In this document: positions 22,637 to 42,220 of the stretch, one piece after another | Layout of the letters: each line of letters opens with the position of its first letter | How positions within the stretch are numbered: position 1 is the first letter of the stretch | Source of the DNA: Caenorhabditis remanei | Taxonomy: Eukaryota; Nematoda; Chromadorea; Rhabditida; Rhabditidae | Assembly (NCBI RefSeq): GCF_010183535.1 | Contig: NC_071332.1 | Span: forward strand, 21,824,001-21,888,000 | Length of the DNA stretch: 64,000 bases | Reading direction: 5' to 3' | Made by a program: the position numbers and the translations under genes | Notes under the pieces: model-generated | What the model saw: only the letters and a program-made list of their open reading frames with translations | What the model was told of the DNA's origin: nothing | Database searches by the model: none

Positions 22637-23405
22637 TTAGGCAGCACTGACGAATCGAGTCGAGTGCCCATAGCCTGGCATATTCAACAACATATGTACT
22701 ACGTCTCCCTCTGAAATTCCAACATCCGAAACTGTCTGCTCATCGGTCATTCCTTGTCTTCGGAAGAGTAGAATCTGTTGATAAATGTGGAATCCACGGG
22801 CTTCGTGAATCTGAAAAAAATAAGTTATTTTGGCTTTTTTTTCACTAAATTACCTTTCTCTTGACGTGGTGGACTGTATCGGTGGGTTTCACTTTGATTT
22901 CAAAATTTCTTCCGTCGAGTAAGTTGACATTGATGTGCATTCCAGTTGCTGAAAAATTAAAGTTATCAAAATACTTCAAAAGATTTATTTAAAATTTTCA
23001 TTAAAGCAATTAAAAAAAGATGACAAACCTTTGACAATACGCACGGCCTCCTGCAGAGGCCCTCTCAAAGTACTGTGCGCAGTGCATTGATAGAGCCTCC
23101 GCTGGAGGCCGTGAATACGGTATCCGGGGCCATCCAGTTTGATAGTCATGTAGATAGTGACTCCATCAGACACCTTGAACTCCGAGATCTTCTTGTTTCC
23201 AACCATTTTTTGGTTCCGGAAGATCAAATTTAGTTGTTCAGCAGAGATTCCACGTGCCTGTTCGACCTGAAAGTCAAAATTATTTAAAAAAAATTTCCTG
23301 TCCATTTTAGGTAAGTACCTTCTCTTTGATAGTGTAGACCTTATCCTCCGGATTTACATTGATCTCCAGTATTTTCCCGGATAGTGGTTGCACTTCGATC
23401 AACAT
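22637..23405 (-). CDS. Tandem (two-domain) ubiquitin-like protein
   Basis: Exons 23405-23319, 23266-23029, 22948-22854 and 22810-22637 encode 197 residues. Domain 1 is about residues 1-76 (MLIEVQPLSGKILEINVNPE; ISAEQLNLIFRNQKMVGNKK). A linker with LQRRLYQCTAHSTLRGPLQE follows. Domain 2 starts near MHINVNLLDGRNFEIKVKPT and ends GDVVHMLLNMPGYG, with a C-terminal VSAA. No Gly-Gly is present at either domain end, so it is probably not processed or conjugated like ubiquitin. Such multi-UBL proteins are common in nematodes and are mostly uncharacterised. AATAAA (minus strand, 22626-22621) lies just after the stop, before the trans-splice-like start of the second gene. Confidence 0.82.
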
Positions 23406-24527
23406 CTTTTAAAAAAGGGGGATCAAGAACGGGGGAAAAAATTGAAAAGGGACCACTGACTAGACCTGCGTCGCGGTTGCGTAACGGTCGTGGCGAGACC
23501 ATGGAAAGGGATTGGTGGGAATTATGAAAATAATTGGTTGCATGAAAAAAAACAAATCTTAATGAAAATGTGTCAACTACAAAATTAAAGGTCTTGGCTT
23601 GTTCTGAACGAAAAATATATTGGAAAACTTAAAGAAATCTCAAAATTCTTATTGAAATTTTTATATAATCGGAACGCTGAAGACGTGAGGATTCTGAAAA
23701 ATTTTTCTAGGATAAGTTTGAGCAACGTTACAAGAGTTTCAATTTCCCAATTTTTAACACAGCTAAAATGCGCTGTAACTCTGCTCAAATCCATCCTGGG
23801 AAAATTTTGAATACAGATTCAGAATCCTCATCTTCAACTTTCAGAATAGGTTGCCAAACGACTAGTTTTGAAACTTCCTGGAGCCGCCCGTGTTTCGCCA
23901 ACAAACCCAACAAAATAAACCCCTTTCTAATGAAACAGCAGTTTTTACCACTTTTGAAAAAAATTTCATTATGAATTTTTATTCATTCCAGAAGTGGATC
24001 CCCAATTATTCCAAGCTTTTTTTTTCTCATTTCCAGGATATCCTAGTCCCTGTTGCATCACACGATCCTAGTGTAAACTTTCTCTAATCTCCCATTAAAT
24101 TGTTGATTGCATAACATATCCAGAACTGTCACCATTAGGTTAATCACTGTTACACAATTAGGATAAACTGTTTGTGTAAACTTGGATTAATTGAGTGTAC
24201 ATATTACATCAAACCATTTATTTCGAACTCCATGATCCCCCCAATTTCCCTCATATATCCATTTCCATGTCCATTCATCTCTTCTATGCCACTTGTCTAT
24301 TGAGTACGTGTGTGTCCTAATGACCCATACTCACTCTCTTGAATGAAACTTTGTTTGTACACAATACCGTTCGCCACCACTTTTCACACCGTTCTTCCCA
24401 TGCAACATGTTTGTCGGAAACTTGCACTGCGGGTGGTCAAATGTCACACGTTCTCGAGATAGAGTCCTGGAGTCTCATGCTGGCTAGAGAGGCTAGGAAG
24501 TCAAGTGTGAGAACAACCCCCATAGGT

Positions 24528-24644
24528 CCATTTTTGTAGTTGACAACTTTTTGTACAAGCCGTCTATAGGATCCAAGCTTTGAAAGCGACTGTAACTCTT
24601 TGAAGGAGGACTTGTACCAGAAAACTGTCAACTATAAAAATGGA
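24528..24644. repeat. Inverted-repeat element (GTAGTTGACAACTTTTT family)
   Basis: The left arm (catttttgtagttgacaac..ttgtacaag, about 24528-24559) and right arm (cttgtacc..aaactgtcaacta..aaaatg, about 24610-24642) pair imperfectly over roughly 30 bp. Single arms recur near 24944-24980 and 27340-27370. It looks like a short non-autonomous foldback element. Confidence 0.7.
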
Positions 24645-26048
24645 GATCTAGACGATCTGACCAGATAGAAATGCTATCTGATAGGAAATTTCACACTGAT
24701 TCCGAATCTGTGATCTATTTTTGCAAAGGAAGTCTGTGAGAACTATTATTCACGTTTTTTGAGCATTGGGTGCAAATAGGTCTCAACTGTCATGAATGTA
24801 CATTACTTGTATTATTCATGTCTAAATCTTCATTTTTTTCATTTTTGTGGTCCGTATAACTCCTCTGTGGAAAGGAATGTGCAGTCAACATTTTTTTCTT
24901 CAAGCACAAGGATTTCTTCAATCGTCTGTAACTGTCAAGGGAAACCTTGTACAAGAAAACTGTCAATTACAAAAATGAAGGTTTTTATTTGAAGATTATA
25001 AATATATAGAAATTTTTAAGAAACGGATACAACAGGCAGCATTTTCAGGTTGAGAATCTTTTTGCAATATATTTCAGTTTTTAGCTTTTTTCACAAATGA
25101 TGTCTTTTGCTTCCCCTCTGGAATTCTAAGACTCTGAAATTCTGAAATCCATTTTCTCTAATTGGTCCCTCCTCTCCCCCAATCCTCTCCATTTTTGCCA
25201 GCTCACATCACTCTCTCTCTCCGAGCACTTCTTTCCTCTTTCCACCGTTTTGTGCCCGAACCTAATCCGTGTCAGACGCTTCAGAGACTGTACGATGTCG
25301 GGAGAGTCGACGAGACACGGCTGTGCAAATAAACTTTGATTTTGCAGTCAGTCACAATGGCCTCCTCTCGCTTCCACGAATACCTTTTGACAGGTATATA
25401 CCTGAGAATGTACATTTGAAAAGAAAAAAGAATTGAAGAGAACTGGTTAACCAATTTACTTTTTTTTAAAGTGAGCAGGCTGACTTTTAAAAGCTATAAC
25501 CGAGCATGGAAACGTCCAATCTGAAAAACTTGAAATGTTCACAATTTTTTGTTGAAAATTAATACCGGCGAGTAATTACCCAATCCTGGATTCTCTGTGT
25601 GTTCATGTTCTTCTAAAGGAGCCGCAAAGTGGCCACTCGAGTGGTGGTGATGTAACTTTGGTATAGGGAGGGGGATTACAGGTAACTTTTTTTGGGTAAT
25701 AATGGGAATGAGGTGACGCAATTAGGGGAAGATTAATTAGGAAGAAAAGGGTAAACTTTTTGCAAAAGCATTCTTTAAGGATAACTATCCACGGACGGTT
25801 CAGTGGTAAACTACAAAAATGGACGTGCTTAATTATTGTAAATTTTAAGAAACTGGTTGAACTAAAAATTTGAAAGTTACTTACGTAGGGACGGGCCGTA
25901 CAAAGATAAACTATTGGAAAAAATTGGAAACAGTTTATGTCGCAAATTCTTAATCAGGTGATTTTCAACTATTTTAATTGATAGTAGTAAAATTTGAAAG
26001 ACCTGAAAGTTATAAGGTTAATTATTAACTCTAATTCAACAAAAATGT

Positions 26049-26190
26049 AATTTAGCGCTGTTAAGCAGCGCTGAAATTGCTCCACGTGGCAGTTTAGCGC
26101 TGCTTACCAGCGCTAAAATATAAATGCTTGAAAATTTAGCGCTGTTTAGCAGCGCTAAAATCGATCCACGTTGAAATTTAGCGCTAAAAA
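26049..26190. repeat. Last hairpin repeats on the right
   Basis: Three full hairpins (loops TTAAG, CTTAC and TTTAG) and one half-site (tttagcgctaaa near 26177). No copy was seen from here to the end of the window. Confidence 0.85.
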
Positions 26191-26959
26191 GGAGGCCTCG
26201 ATATTATTACTCAAAATTTCAAAATTCTCAGATCCCTCAAAAACCCGTGCCCTCAAAATAGAAGACGTCTCTACAAATCTATTCCAAAAAGACATTATTA
26301 CGACGCCTCCATCGCATCCTCCATCGCATTCCAATTTTACGACACTATAAACGCCTTGGCGATGTGCGCTAAAGGAGACGGGGTACTGTAGACGTGTGCG
26401 AACAACAAAAGGACCCTTTTGAGAAGCCCCCTCTATTATGCTTTTCCCGCCTAAAAAGGGAAAAGCGATGCGAGAATTTTATCACCTCGTTATATTATTG
26501 TGATGGTGCAGCATTATCCATATTACTCATAAAAAGTGTCTTCTCTTTGATATAGAATACTATATAGGCGAAAATATATTTGTTCATGTGACTAATCGAT
26601 TGTACGTCTTTTATGGCGTCTTCTTCGTGAAAAAGGACAGAAAGACCGAGTGAGAGAGTACGGTACCTTGAAATCGTAATGTCTATCTGTGTCTGAAAAG
26701 TCCGGATGTCTGGTAACTCGACTCCATTCTTCTTTAGCAGCCGACTTATTCAAGTACCCTCTTCCTTATTACCACAGTACATTTTGAAACCTGATATGAG
26801 AATTGAATGAATGAATTGACAGGAAGGAGCAAGAGGTGAAAGGCAGGTGGGACAATAGAATGGAGGATGATTGATCTGGTTTTTTCATATTGATGGAGAA
26901 TGAGGAGAATCTAAATATAGAGCTGTGACTGGAATACTTTAAGAGCACGAACTAGCTCA

Positions 26960-27225
26960 AAGAAATTTTCAGGCTAAGGCTTAACACAATTTGAAACTCC
27001 GGTGAGTTTCTTAGGCTTAGGTTTGACTAAAACTTACACCTAAGCATACATGATTTTGTCTTTGGGCTTAGGCTTAACAAAATTTGAGGCCTCGTTAATG
27101 GTTTAGGCTTAGGTTTGTCTAAAACTTGAGCCTAAGCATAAAACTGTCGATTAAGACTTAAGAAAGTCCTTAGGCTTCGGCTTGACCCAATTTAAAGCTC
27201 CGATTTTAGGTGTTAGGCTTGAAAT
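26960..27225. repeat. Degenerate TTAGGC-rich (telomere-like) stretch
   Basis: Repeated cttaggcttaggttt and cctaagc units, some in each orientation, resemble the nematode telomere unit TTAGGC in degenerate interstitial form. Similar stretches lie at about 34120-34320, 35370-35500, 40000-40045 and 44100-44290. Confidence 0.6.
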
Positions 27226-27929
27226 AGGACTGGTTTTCGAACGTTTAACCAGCTTTTGGTCGATTCTAATTCGTACCAGTTCTAAACCGGGTGGTTCTGA
27301 TAAAGGCAGAACAAAACATCAATTGGCTTTAAGGAAAACTCATACAAAAAAGCCGTCAACTACAAAAATGAAGTTTTAGGTTTGATCTACAGAAATATGT
27401 TAAAATTTGGAAAATTGGACTAGAGCTTGGACACTTTTAATAGAAATTTGGATCAGGGGTTTCAGAGGTCCCCCGATCCCCCAAACACCCCATACCAACA
27501 AGTGGGTGTCTGGCCGGCAACTTGTAAAGGACCCCTACCATGATCCCCTGCGGTAGTCTCATATGCACAAAGTTACGTCAGAAGTACGTGATGATATGTC
27601 CTTACTTCGGCAATGTAATTATGGAATACACCCACTCGAAAAATGCATAGGATTACTGTGGGCTCGTGGATTGAGGATTGAGGAGGTTTTGAAACCGACC
27701 GAAAAGTAGGATGCCTCGGTTTCCAAACGTCCGGTTTTGAAGTGTCCCAGAGCCAGGAAAAGTAAAATGTCAAATTCGTACAAAAAATTGACGGAGGTAT
27801 CCGAACTCACTCCAGGATAGAAAACAGGTGTGAAAGATTAAAAGTTGGAAATCTGAAAAATCTCGACTGGGAAATAAAATAAAAGAGAAGAAAATAGGAA
27901 AGGAACTATAACTTTTAAATATTTGTCAT

Positions 27930-28065
27930 CTGGACACACTGACAGACAGACAGACAGACATATAATTTGTGTACCAGCTACAAAATTACCATTTCCAGGT
28001 ACAGAACTACATATCTCTTTTACAAAGGAATATGGACATCCGGACACACGGACAGACAGACATGC
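27930..28065. repeat. GACA microsatellite and diverged inverted copy
   Basis: A gacagacagacagacagaca run at about 27940-27960 follows ctggacacact. A related ccggacacacggacagacagaca run is at about 28038-28061. The DNA between them contains partly inverted copies of accagctacaaaattacc-like sequence. Confidence 0.6.
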
Positions 28066-28850
28066 ATATCCAGCCTTCTGGAAACTAAATTTTTCAGCAT
28101 AAAGAGTCAAAAAATACCTATGAAAAGGTGTGAAAAGTGTGTGAAAAGTGTGTTTAAAAGTGATGTAAAAGGATAAATATTTGATGATTTCACTTGTGTG
28201 TGTTTGTTACAAACATCCCCTCTCATTTCGGCACCAAATATTTGCGGTTTTAATTTTTGGGACACCCACTCTTACGGTGTTCCTCTTTTAGGATTCTGAA
28301 TCGGAAATTTCAGAAGCTGACCGTTTTTCAGATTGCCCCCCTCCCTTTCCCTTGTACCTAGGTGCCCTAACTCCAAAAAAGTATTGCTAATGGATTGGTG
28401 GGAAAGGTAAGATGGGGATGGGGGAGGTCAGGTTAAAGCCCTGATCCTTTTTGCAAACAAATAAAAATCTCCGTCTTAAGAAGACCCGGGTGGTCCTCCC
28501 TAGAGAGTGACTAATCGGTTTTGGAGGTGATTGGAGGTGTACGGTATTTAGCCTGCATAGGTGTCTGAAAATAGGTATACAGTTTTTGGATTCTGTGTGT
28601 CCATGTATCCGGATGTCTTGTGTATGCAAATGAATAACTGAATGTGTGCTCAGAAAAAAAGGAACAAATTACAACATTTCCGACTGCCCAGTTGTCTGTG
28701 AGTCCGGATATCCGCAGTGTTGCATAGTTGACGAATCTCAGTCTGTGTGGTGTCGCAATTTCCGGATGTCCAAAACACAGTTTTAGTGTCTGGAAGCCAT
28801 CGTTATTCCAGTTGTCTGTAATTGGAAATCCTAGTCAGTTTTGGAAGAAT

Positions 28851-30720
28851 GCGTCAAAGGCACCCCAGAGGATACACACAATTTTAATTTGATTACCTTT
28901 ACGGTCTGGTGACCACACATTTTGTATCTGTCTGTGTGTCTCAATGTCCGCAGGCCCTTTCTATATCTGTATATCTATGCGTTCGGATGTCCAAGACCCC
29001 ATATCTGGAAGTTTTCTGAAATTTCAGCAACGCTCCCCACCTTCCCTCTCATTCGTCAGCACCGCCCTTCTTCCAGATGTCATTCAAATTCTCCCCTGCA
29101 TCATAACTGAATAGAAAACTAAAAATGCTTTGGGGGAGAATGGTATATCGAGAAGAAAGCGAAGCGATGCTTCTCTTGATCCACCTGCCTTCTCTATTTA
29201 CCTTTCTATCTCCTCGTGGAAGAAGAAGGAAAGGCATCGAGAATACAGTACTCTCTCTCTCTGTCTCTCTCCGCCGTCGCCCGCCGATCCCCCCGACGTG
29301 CTCTAGATCCTCTTTTGACATTTTCTGACTTTCTCTCTCCGTCTCTCGAATCACTACCGTGAGTAGAGTACTGTATGTTCGAGAAGTCTCGGAGAGTCGC
29401 GGGGAGAGAGCACCCTCTTATTGCTCACGGAGCACACAAAAATTTTTGTGCAGTGTCTAGTCGTCATAAGACCTTTCTCACTCTCTATTTTGTGGTTTTC
29501 TACAAGTTTTACTGGTTTTTTTCGATTTGGGGGGAATTTTTTGTGTCCCCACTACTGGGGGTACTGTAGACATCACACATTATTTTCTTACATTTCTAGG
29601 CCATCAATAAGATTTCTAGGCCAATCTGAATTTGTGCTTTTCCCGATAAAGTCAAACAGTTTGGAAATGCAGACAAACAGATACTATTGAGAAACGCGTC
29701 AAAGGCACGCCAGACTCGCGATATGCGTAAAACCTGAAAGCTTAGAAAACGCGTAATTCGCTCTTAGTCAGTTTTGTTTTAATAAAGCGTCAAAGGCACG
29801 CCAGACACCTGTAATAATAGAACTTGACACAAACTTATAGGTTCTTTGAAATGCGCCAACGGCACCCCAGCTACTTTTTGAATTTTCATTATGTCCTGGA
29901 AGCGCGTTAAAGGTGCGGCAGATATCATTTTCATTCATTCCTCATACACAGACTTCATCCCCATGATCCTTTTTTTCTAATTTTCAATTTCACTCGCCCA
30001 ATTTTTTCTCTTGCCAAATCTCGAAAATATCTTCTTTTTCTTATTTTTTTTGTCTTTTCATTCCACCCGCCAAACATGTATAAGAAAAGTTGAACAGAAG
30101 CCGTCGGCTTCTCTTTGAACTCTCTGTCTCCTCTAGTAGTCAAGAAGATAGGAGAGGAGAGGGTGACCCCATACAGGTACATGTACTTGAGTAATGAGAC
30201 AGAGAAAGAGAAATGAATAAGTTTCGGTTAGGGAGGTTATGGGCTTGGTGCATCGAGGGACTAGTGACAAATGGATAAAAATACCGGAAAACCTGTATAT
30301 CTCGGTTCCCAGAGGAAATATCAAAAAGTTGTAAACTGAAAAAATATAGCTTAAAATTCATAGAATATTTCTTCAGTTGACACAATTTTAATATCTTTAA
30401 AGACAGCCGGGATATGATGCTCCAAACACTTGCTAGAGGTCTCTAAATTTCTATGACTCATTTGAACACCTGAAATCATCACATCTGTTATGAATTCAAA
30501 TTTTTTCACATTTGGAGCACACACATGCTTCAAAATAAGTGACTTGTGCCCCTGTTATCCTACAAATTTGATTTTTTTTCCTTTTTTTTAGTGGGTGTTA
30601 AATAACTCATCTTCAATTTACACCAGAAGATACCATCAAGAAAAGCGTCGAAGGTGCGCCAGCCTCGCGATATACGAATAACCTGAAAGCTTAGAAAACG
30701 CGTCAAAGGCACGCCAGACA
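28851..30720. repeat. Dispersed GCGTCAAAGGCACGCC repeat family
   Basis: Related 20-25-bp motifs sit at about 28851, 29695, 29785, 29851, 29901, 30643 and 30699, with one beyond pha-4 at 41438 and inverted copies at 57086 and 57196. The blocks at 29690-29820 and 30640-30730 also share ctcgcgatat..acctgaaagcttagaaaacgcg, so that part is a duplicated composite. Confidence 0.65.
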
Positions 30721-33334
30721 CCTGTAATAACGAGACATAATACTAACCGACATTTTCAACTATGCATTTATAGAAAAACTAAAAAGTTTGGATTATCCTG
30801 GAACGTGTTTCCGGAATTCTGTGGAATTTTTTCACCAGTACAATTCCTGGTTTTCTGAAAATTGAATCTGTTTTTTGTTGGCCACTCTCGTTTTCGCTAT
30901 CTTCGTTCCCAGTCACACATCCACCTGTCTTATCATCACACAAAAACTTCCCACCTCAATACGACCTCTATATGACACTGCTTTCTTAGTGTCATTTCTC
31001 ATTGTTAGACCATTTAGAAAATCACATTTTACAATCAGAACCCAGATGTTTCCCAGGAGCCCGCCTTGTTCTTTTTTAGGATTCCAGATGGTTTGACTCC
31101 CTGAACGTGGCGGTTGACAGTTTTAGTACTCACATAAGTGTAATTTCAATTAGGAGGAGATGATATGTATCTGTCTCAGTTTTTTGATTATCAGCGTCAG
31201 CTGGGATAATGAGTTGGGGTGACTGGGCTAATCGGGGGTGTCAATGGTGTCGAGATTTGTTGGGAAGTTTAAATTCTGGGAATGATCGGAGGTAGCTGAA
31301 CTGTACAAAGGCAGGATAGGCCTAAGCGAAGAGAAAAGAAACACCTGGATCACTTTGAAATAGTGTAGCTCTGGTCACATTTTGAAAACTCTTGTTGAAA
31401 TGATATGTACCTAATTAAATCTTCCTTTTTGGTCAGGGGTCCAAACTTCGACCTTGTTTTTCTCAAACACCAGGTATATATTTGGAATCAGCAGTTTCCC
31501 AGCTTTCCAACGATATAGGTTACGTCCCATATCTCCAGACTGACTCCATGATCTTCCCAAGAAAAAGTACCTATACTTTGCGAACCCAGGGAGAGCCCTT
31601 CCTCCCTTCCTGGCACCCTGCCAACTCTCTTTACTTTTTCAAACGCAAACCAATAATTCTTATCTTGCTCTATCATTCCTATCAGTCATGACCCAATTAC
31701 TTCAATTTTTCTGATAAGATACAAGTTGGTCCCCCCTTTCCCCCACCTAAAATTCCCCATCATCTCCAACAGGCAGGCCGGCTACATTACATTCTCACCC
31801 GAGTGAGATCACTTAACCGGACAACGAACCTTGCCATCTAGGCTTGTAGTGAGAGGATGGGTTGAAATTGACAATAACACAGCTGTGTGTGTGTTGTCAT
31901 ACACAACAGGCGATAGTGTGGTAAGTGAGTTCGAGGAGGTTGAGGTGATAAAGGAAGGATGGGAATCTCCGGAAGGACTATGGAAATTGAAGTCTAGGTT
32001 GAAACTATTCGAATATGTACACTTTGGAAATTTTGGAGTTTAGGACAGGCTCTCCAAGTTGGGTATAGCAGAAAAACTATTGTTAAGACATCAAGATTCC
32101 TGTGATATCGGTGCAAAACTCAAATATGTCATTCTTGGTACGGAGCCTTGAGCCCACGGCTCTCAAGTCGGTGATCCTCTTGATCCAGGTCCTCTGGCCC
32201 ATATTCTTTCTTGAAGACCAGGTCCCTAGACTCCCCGAGAACCTCAAGTCTCCGGTTTTCAATCTAGCTTCACTGACCCAAAATCTTCCCCCGATCTCCC
32301 AGACCTGACCCTCTAGCTCCCCGACCCCATGGCTCCAATAAGTCAGCTCTTTAACCGCCAAAGCCAAAAGCCGCCAATAAAAGCGGCATCGTTACCACCC
32401 TACACAAAGAATCCATTAATTATGCAACATTTGGGGGTGATAAAATGATTACATATACTTCCCTCCAACTCGTTATCATAGTGTCGGCACCCCCTACTTA
32501 GTCATCCTCCATATTCTAGAAGTACACGTCGTTAATGGCAACCCAATGAGTCGGAACTCTTCCTTTGAACAATCTCTATCTGACTCATGAAGGCGTTCGC
32601 GGAATTCTGGAAACTTCTCCCCACAAAAAACCCAAAAAACCGCTGCCATCTCTCCCAAAACACTTCAGAAATGTCGTCGCGCCCCCTCTCTGTGCCAGGT
32701 CACCAAAAACATGAGGTAAAAGGGGAAAGAGAGAGAAGACCGGTGGGAAAATTGTGAGTGGTTTTTTTGGAATGGCATGGTTAATGGGATTTTTGTAATG
32801 AGAAATTGGAAGTTGAGGAGGTCAGTGTCGTAGAGATTGAAATCGGAAGAAGACCGAGCTCGGCATTCTGAAGATCGGCCTAAAAACAGCCTTAAACCCA
32901 ATTGGATCAGACTAGAGGGTCTAAAGATCCGTTTACCTGGACTGAGCCAAGCAAGAATTGAGCAATCTAGCCCAGAGGAGTCTGGTTGTATGTACCTCAT
33001 AAGTTGTGCCGAAAATCTGTGATAGAGCAGGCCACGGTCTAAAGGTCTGATCAAGTCTTAGCCGCTTCCTTTTGTCCTTAATATTACACGGTTTCCAGTG
33101 TCCCTGATTTTGCTCTGGAAGATGACCATGGTCTAAGTTGAGCCTAAAGTCCTGGAGATCTAGGGAAGCCAAGACCTCGAAGCCAAAATGGAACATACCA
33201 TAGTTTCCAGTGTACCCCTTCAAGAACCATGTGCACCCTTTCACTCTCCACATCAAAAGACTCTTACTTTCTTTTTCTATAGGTGACCAGCTATACGATT
33301 CCAGGTCACCGCCGATTGCTCATAGCCCTGTTAC

Positions 33335-33845
33335 AAAGAACTCCCCGCGCGCGCCAAGAGAGGCGGGGCTATACCTGTCTCTACACCATGGCGCAGCTCC
33401 CCCCTCCCTGTCCGCGCGGCTGTATAAGATGACTCAAAAAGGTGGTGTCTGGGTGTCTCTTCGAATCAAGTTGTCTCTATTCTGCGGGCTTCTTCTCTGT
33501 GTCTACCCAAAAAGGGCACACGACGAGTAGAGCACGTGTCGTCTCCAGTCTCCTGGCCATCCTCTTATCAATCAGTGCTCTTTTCCAATTCTCCCATCTC
33601 TCTGGGTCTACACACTATTTCCATCCAACCAAGTCGCTCGATACCGTCGTCTTCTTCGTCGTCACATTTGATAACGAAGTCACTCTGGGAAAGAAAGAGA
33701 GAAAGAGTGTGCACCACCACCCTCACTATTCTCCATTCCGTCGACCACAACCAGTCAGTCATATTCATTCACCCTCAACACATCGTTGTACACCAAACCG
33801 TCTTCCTACTGAACTCCCTTGATTTTTGAATTTTGGATCAAAACT
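33335..33845 (+). promoter_or_regulatory. Probable pha-4 promoter and 5' untranslated region
   Basis: A GC-rich patch (ccccgcgcgcgccaag, then cgcgcggctgtataagatg, about 33343-33430) stands out in otherwise AT-rich DNA about 420-500 bp upstream of the first pha-4 ATG. It contains a TATA-like gtataag. Similar GC-rich patches lie in pha-4 intron 2 (about 37790-37845) and upstream of the second forkhead gene (about 42465-42530). Promoter status is inferred from composition and position. Confidence 0.45.
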
Positions 33846-40835
<6,990 letters not shown>

Positions 40836-42220
40836 ATCTCCTGGATCAAGATCCCATTGTTATTGTAAATAAGTCCGTTAAGCCCCGCCTCCTATTTTTT
40901 GAATTTCTATACAACTGGTTCTTCCCATCATCTTCAGATGCCTTAAATCCCCCTCTTTACCAAAAATCGATCCATCCCCCTACCGGTTAACCTTTTGCAA
41001 TAAGTTACCCTTTCCCACTCTCTCTCTCTCTTTCCTACAGTATCACCACCGTAACCCTCATAATATTCCAGATTGATGAAATTTCTATGTTGTTAAGCGC
41101 CTTCCTTCTCTCCCAAAAATCTCGAAACTTTTCTTTTCAAAAATCATTTGTTTTCTGTCTCGCAGGGACCATTCTTCCACTTCCCAGGCTATTACTTTTT
41201 TCTTTACTATTCTCGAATTTGAAAACTCCGCCCATCACAAACATGTCTTTGTCCATCGCCCCACTCCACATCCTGAAATTCACTTTTCTTTCGGTATTTT
41301 CTTTTTTTGTTTTCCCTTTCTCTACATTTTTTTCCAGAAATATTTTGTTCTCTTATATCCATTCATATTCTATCAAAACGTCATAAAAATTGTTATATTG
41401 AGAAAGAGGTGTTTCTTATTGTTTTGAGGATGCCAAAGACGCGCCAAAGGTGCACCAGACTAGGGAGATCGTAACTTCCTTCAAATTTACCCTAGAGACT
41501 TGATTTTTAATGCATTTTGTAGCTCACTTTAAGAAAAATGTAAATTTATGAATTCTACAGAAAGTTAAATCAGAATTGACCAAAAATGCTTAGAAATGCT
41601 TAGAAATGAAAATCCTTGCTGAAAATTGATTTTTGTTTGGCATAAAGTTTAAACAATCAAATCTCCTTGCAGAGCAGTGATTTTCAATGTATTTTAGAGG
41701 TAGAATAACACAATTTATTCTTAAAGTCTTCAAAAGTTGAAATTTTGCACAAAAATAGTCAAAATCTGGTTTAAAATCGAAGTTTTGTAATAGGCGTCTG
41801 GAAAGTTGAGGGGTTGGGGGGTCACGAAGGGTAAAAATAATAGAATTTTTGTATGGCCTAAATGTATGGTTTATTGGCTTTAATTTAAGTTAAAAATCAA
41901 TAAAAATGATGAAAAACTGACAAAGTTGCAAGTGTTCAAAACATTCGGAAAAAAAAGTTTTTTTGAAAATTTTGAAATTTTCAAACTTTTCAAACGTTCC
42001 CAACTTTTAACATTTTTAGCCGTTTTTTTTTGTTGCTTAAAACACGGCGAATTTCATCCTCTTCTACACAAATTATATTTCTCACCTCTATTCTTTTATA
42101 CACTAATCTCAACTACAAAAAACTACAAGCGCTTCAAGAAAGTAAGTCAGAAAAGTAAGAAGAGCCAACTCGGACACCGTAAAAATAGTCAAAATGAATG
42201 ACCATCCATTCCCCCAGCAA

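Larger units (their letters stand above)
23406..33845. other. Ten-kb region without recognised genes upstream of pha-4
   Basis: No open frame here has both coding character and matching splice signals. Short frames of 60-110 codons occur but are low-complexity or fall in repeats. The region holds inverted repeats, one last hairpin cluster, TTAGGC-rich DNA, GACA microsatellites and the GCGTCAAAGGCACGCC family, listed separately. Given pha-4 just downstream, distal enhancers are likely here, but none can be pointed to from sequence alone. Confidence 0.6.

Noticed and set aside
33442..33829. Overlapping 97-126-codon frames before pha-4
   Set aside because: They lie in the probable 5' untranslated region, are low in complexity, and overlap in several frames with no splice use.
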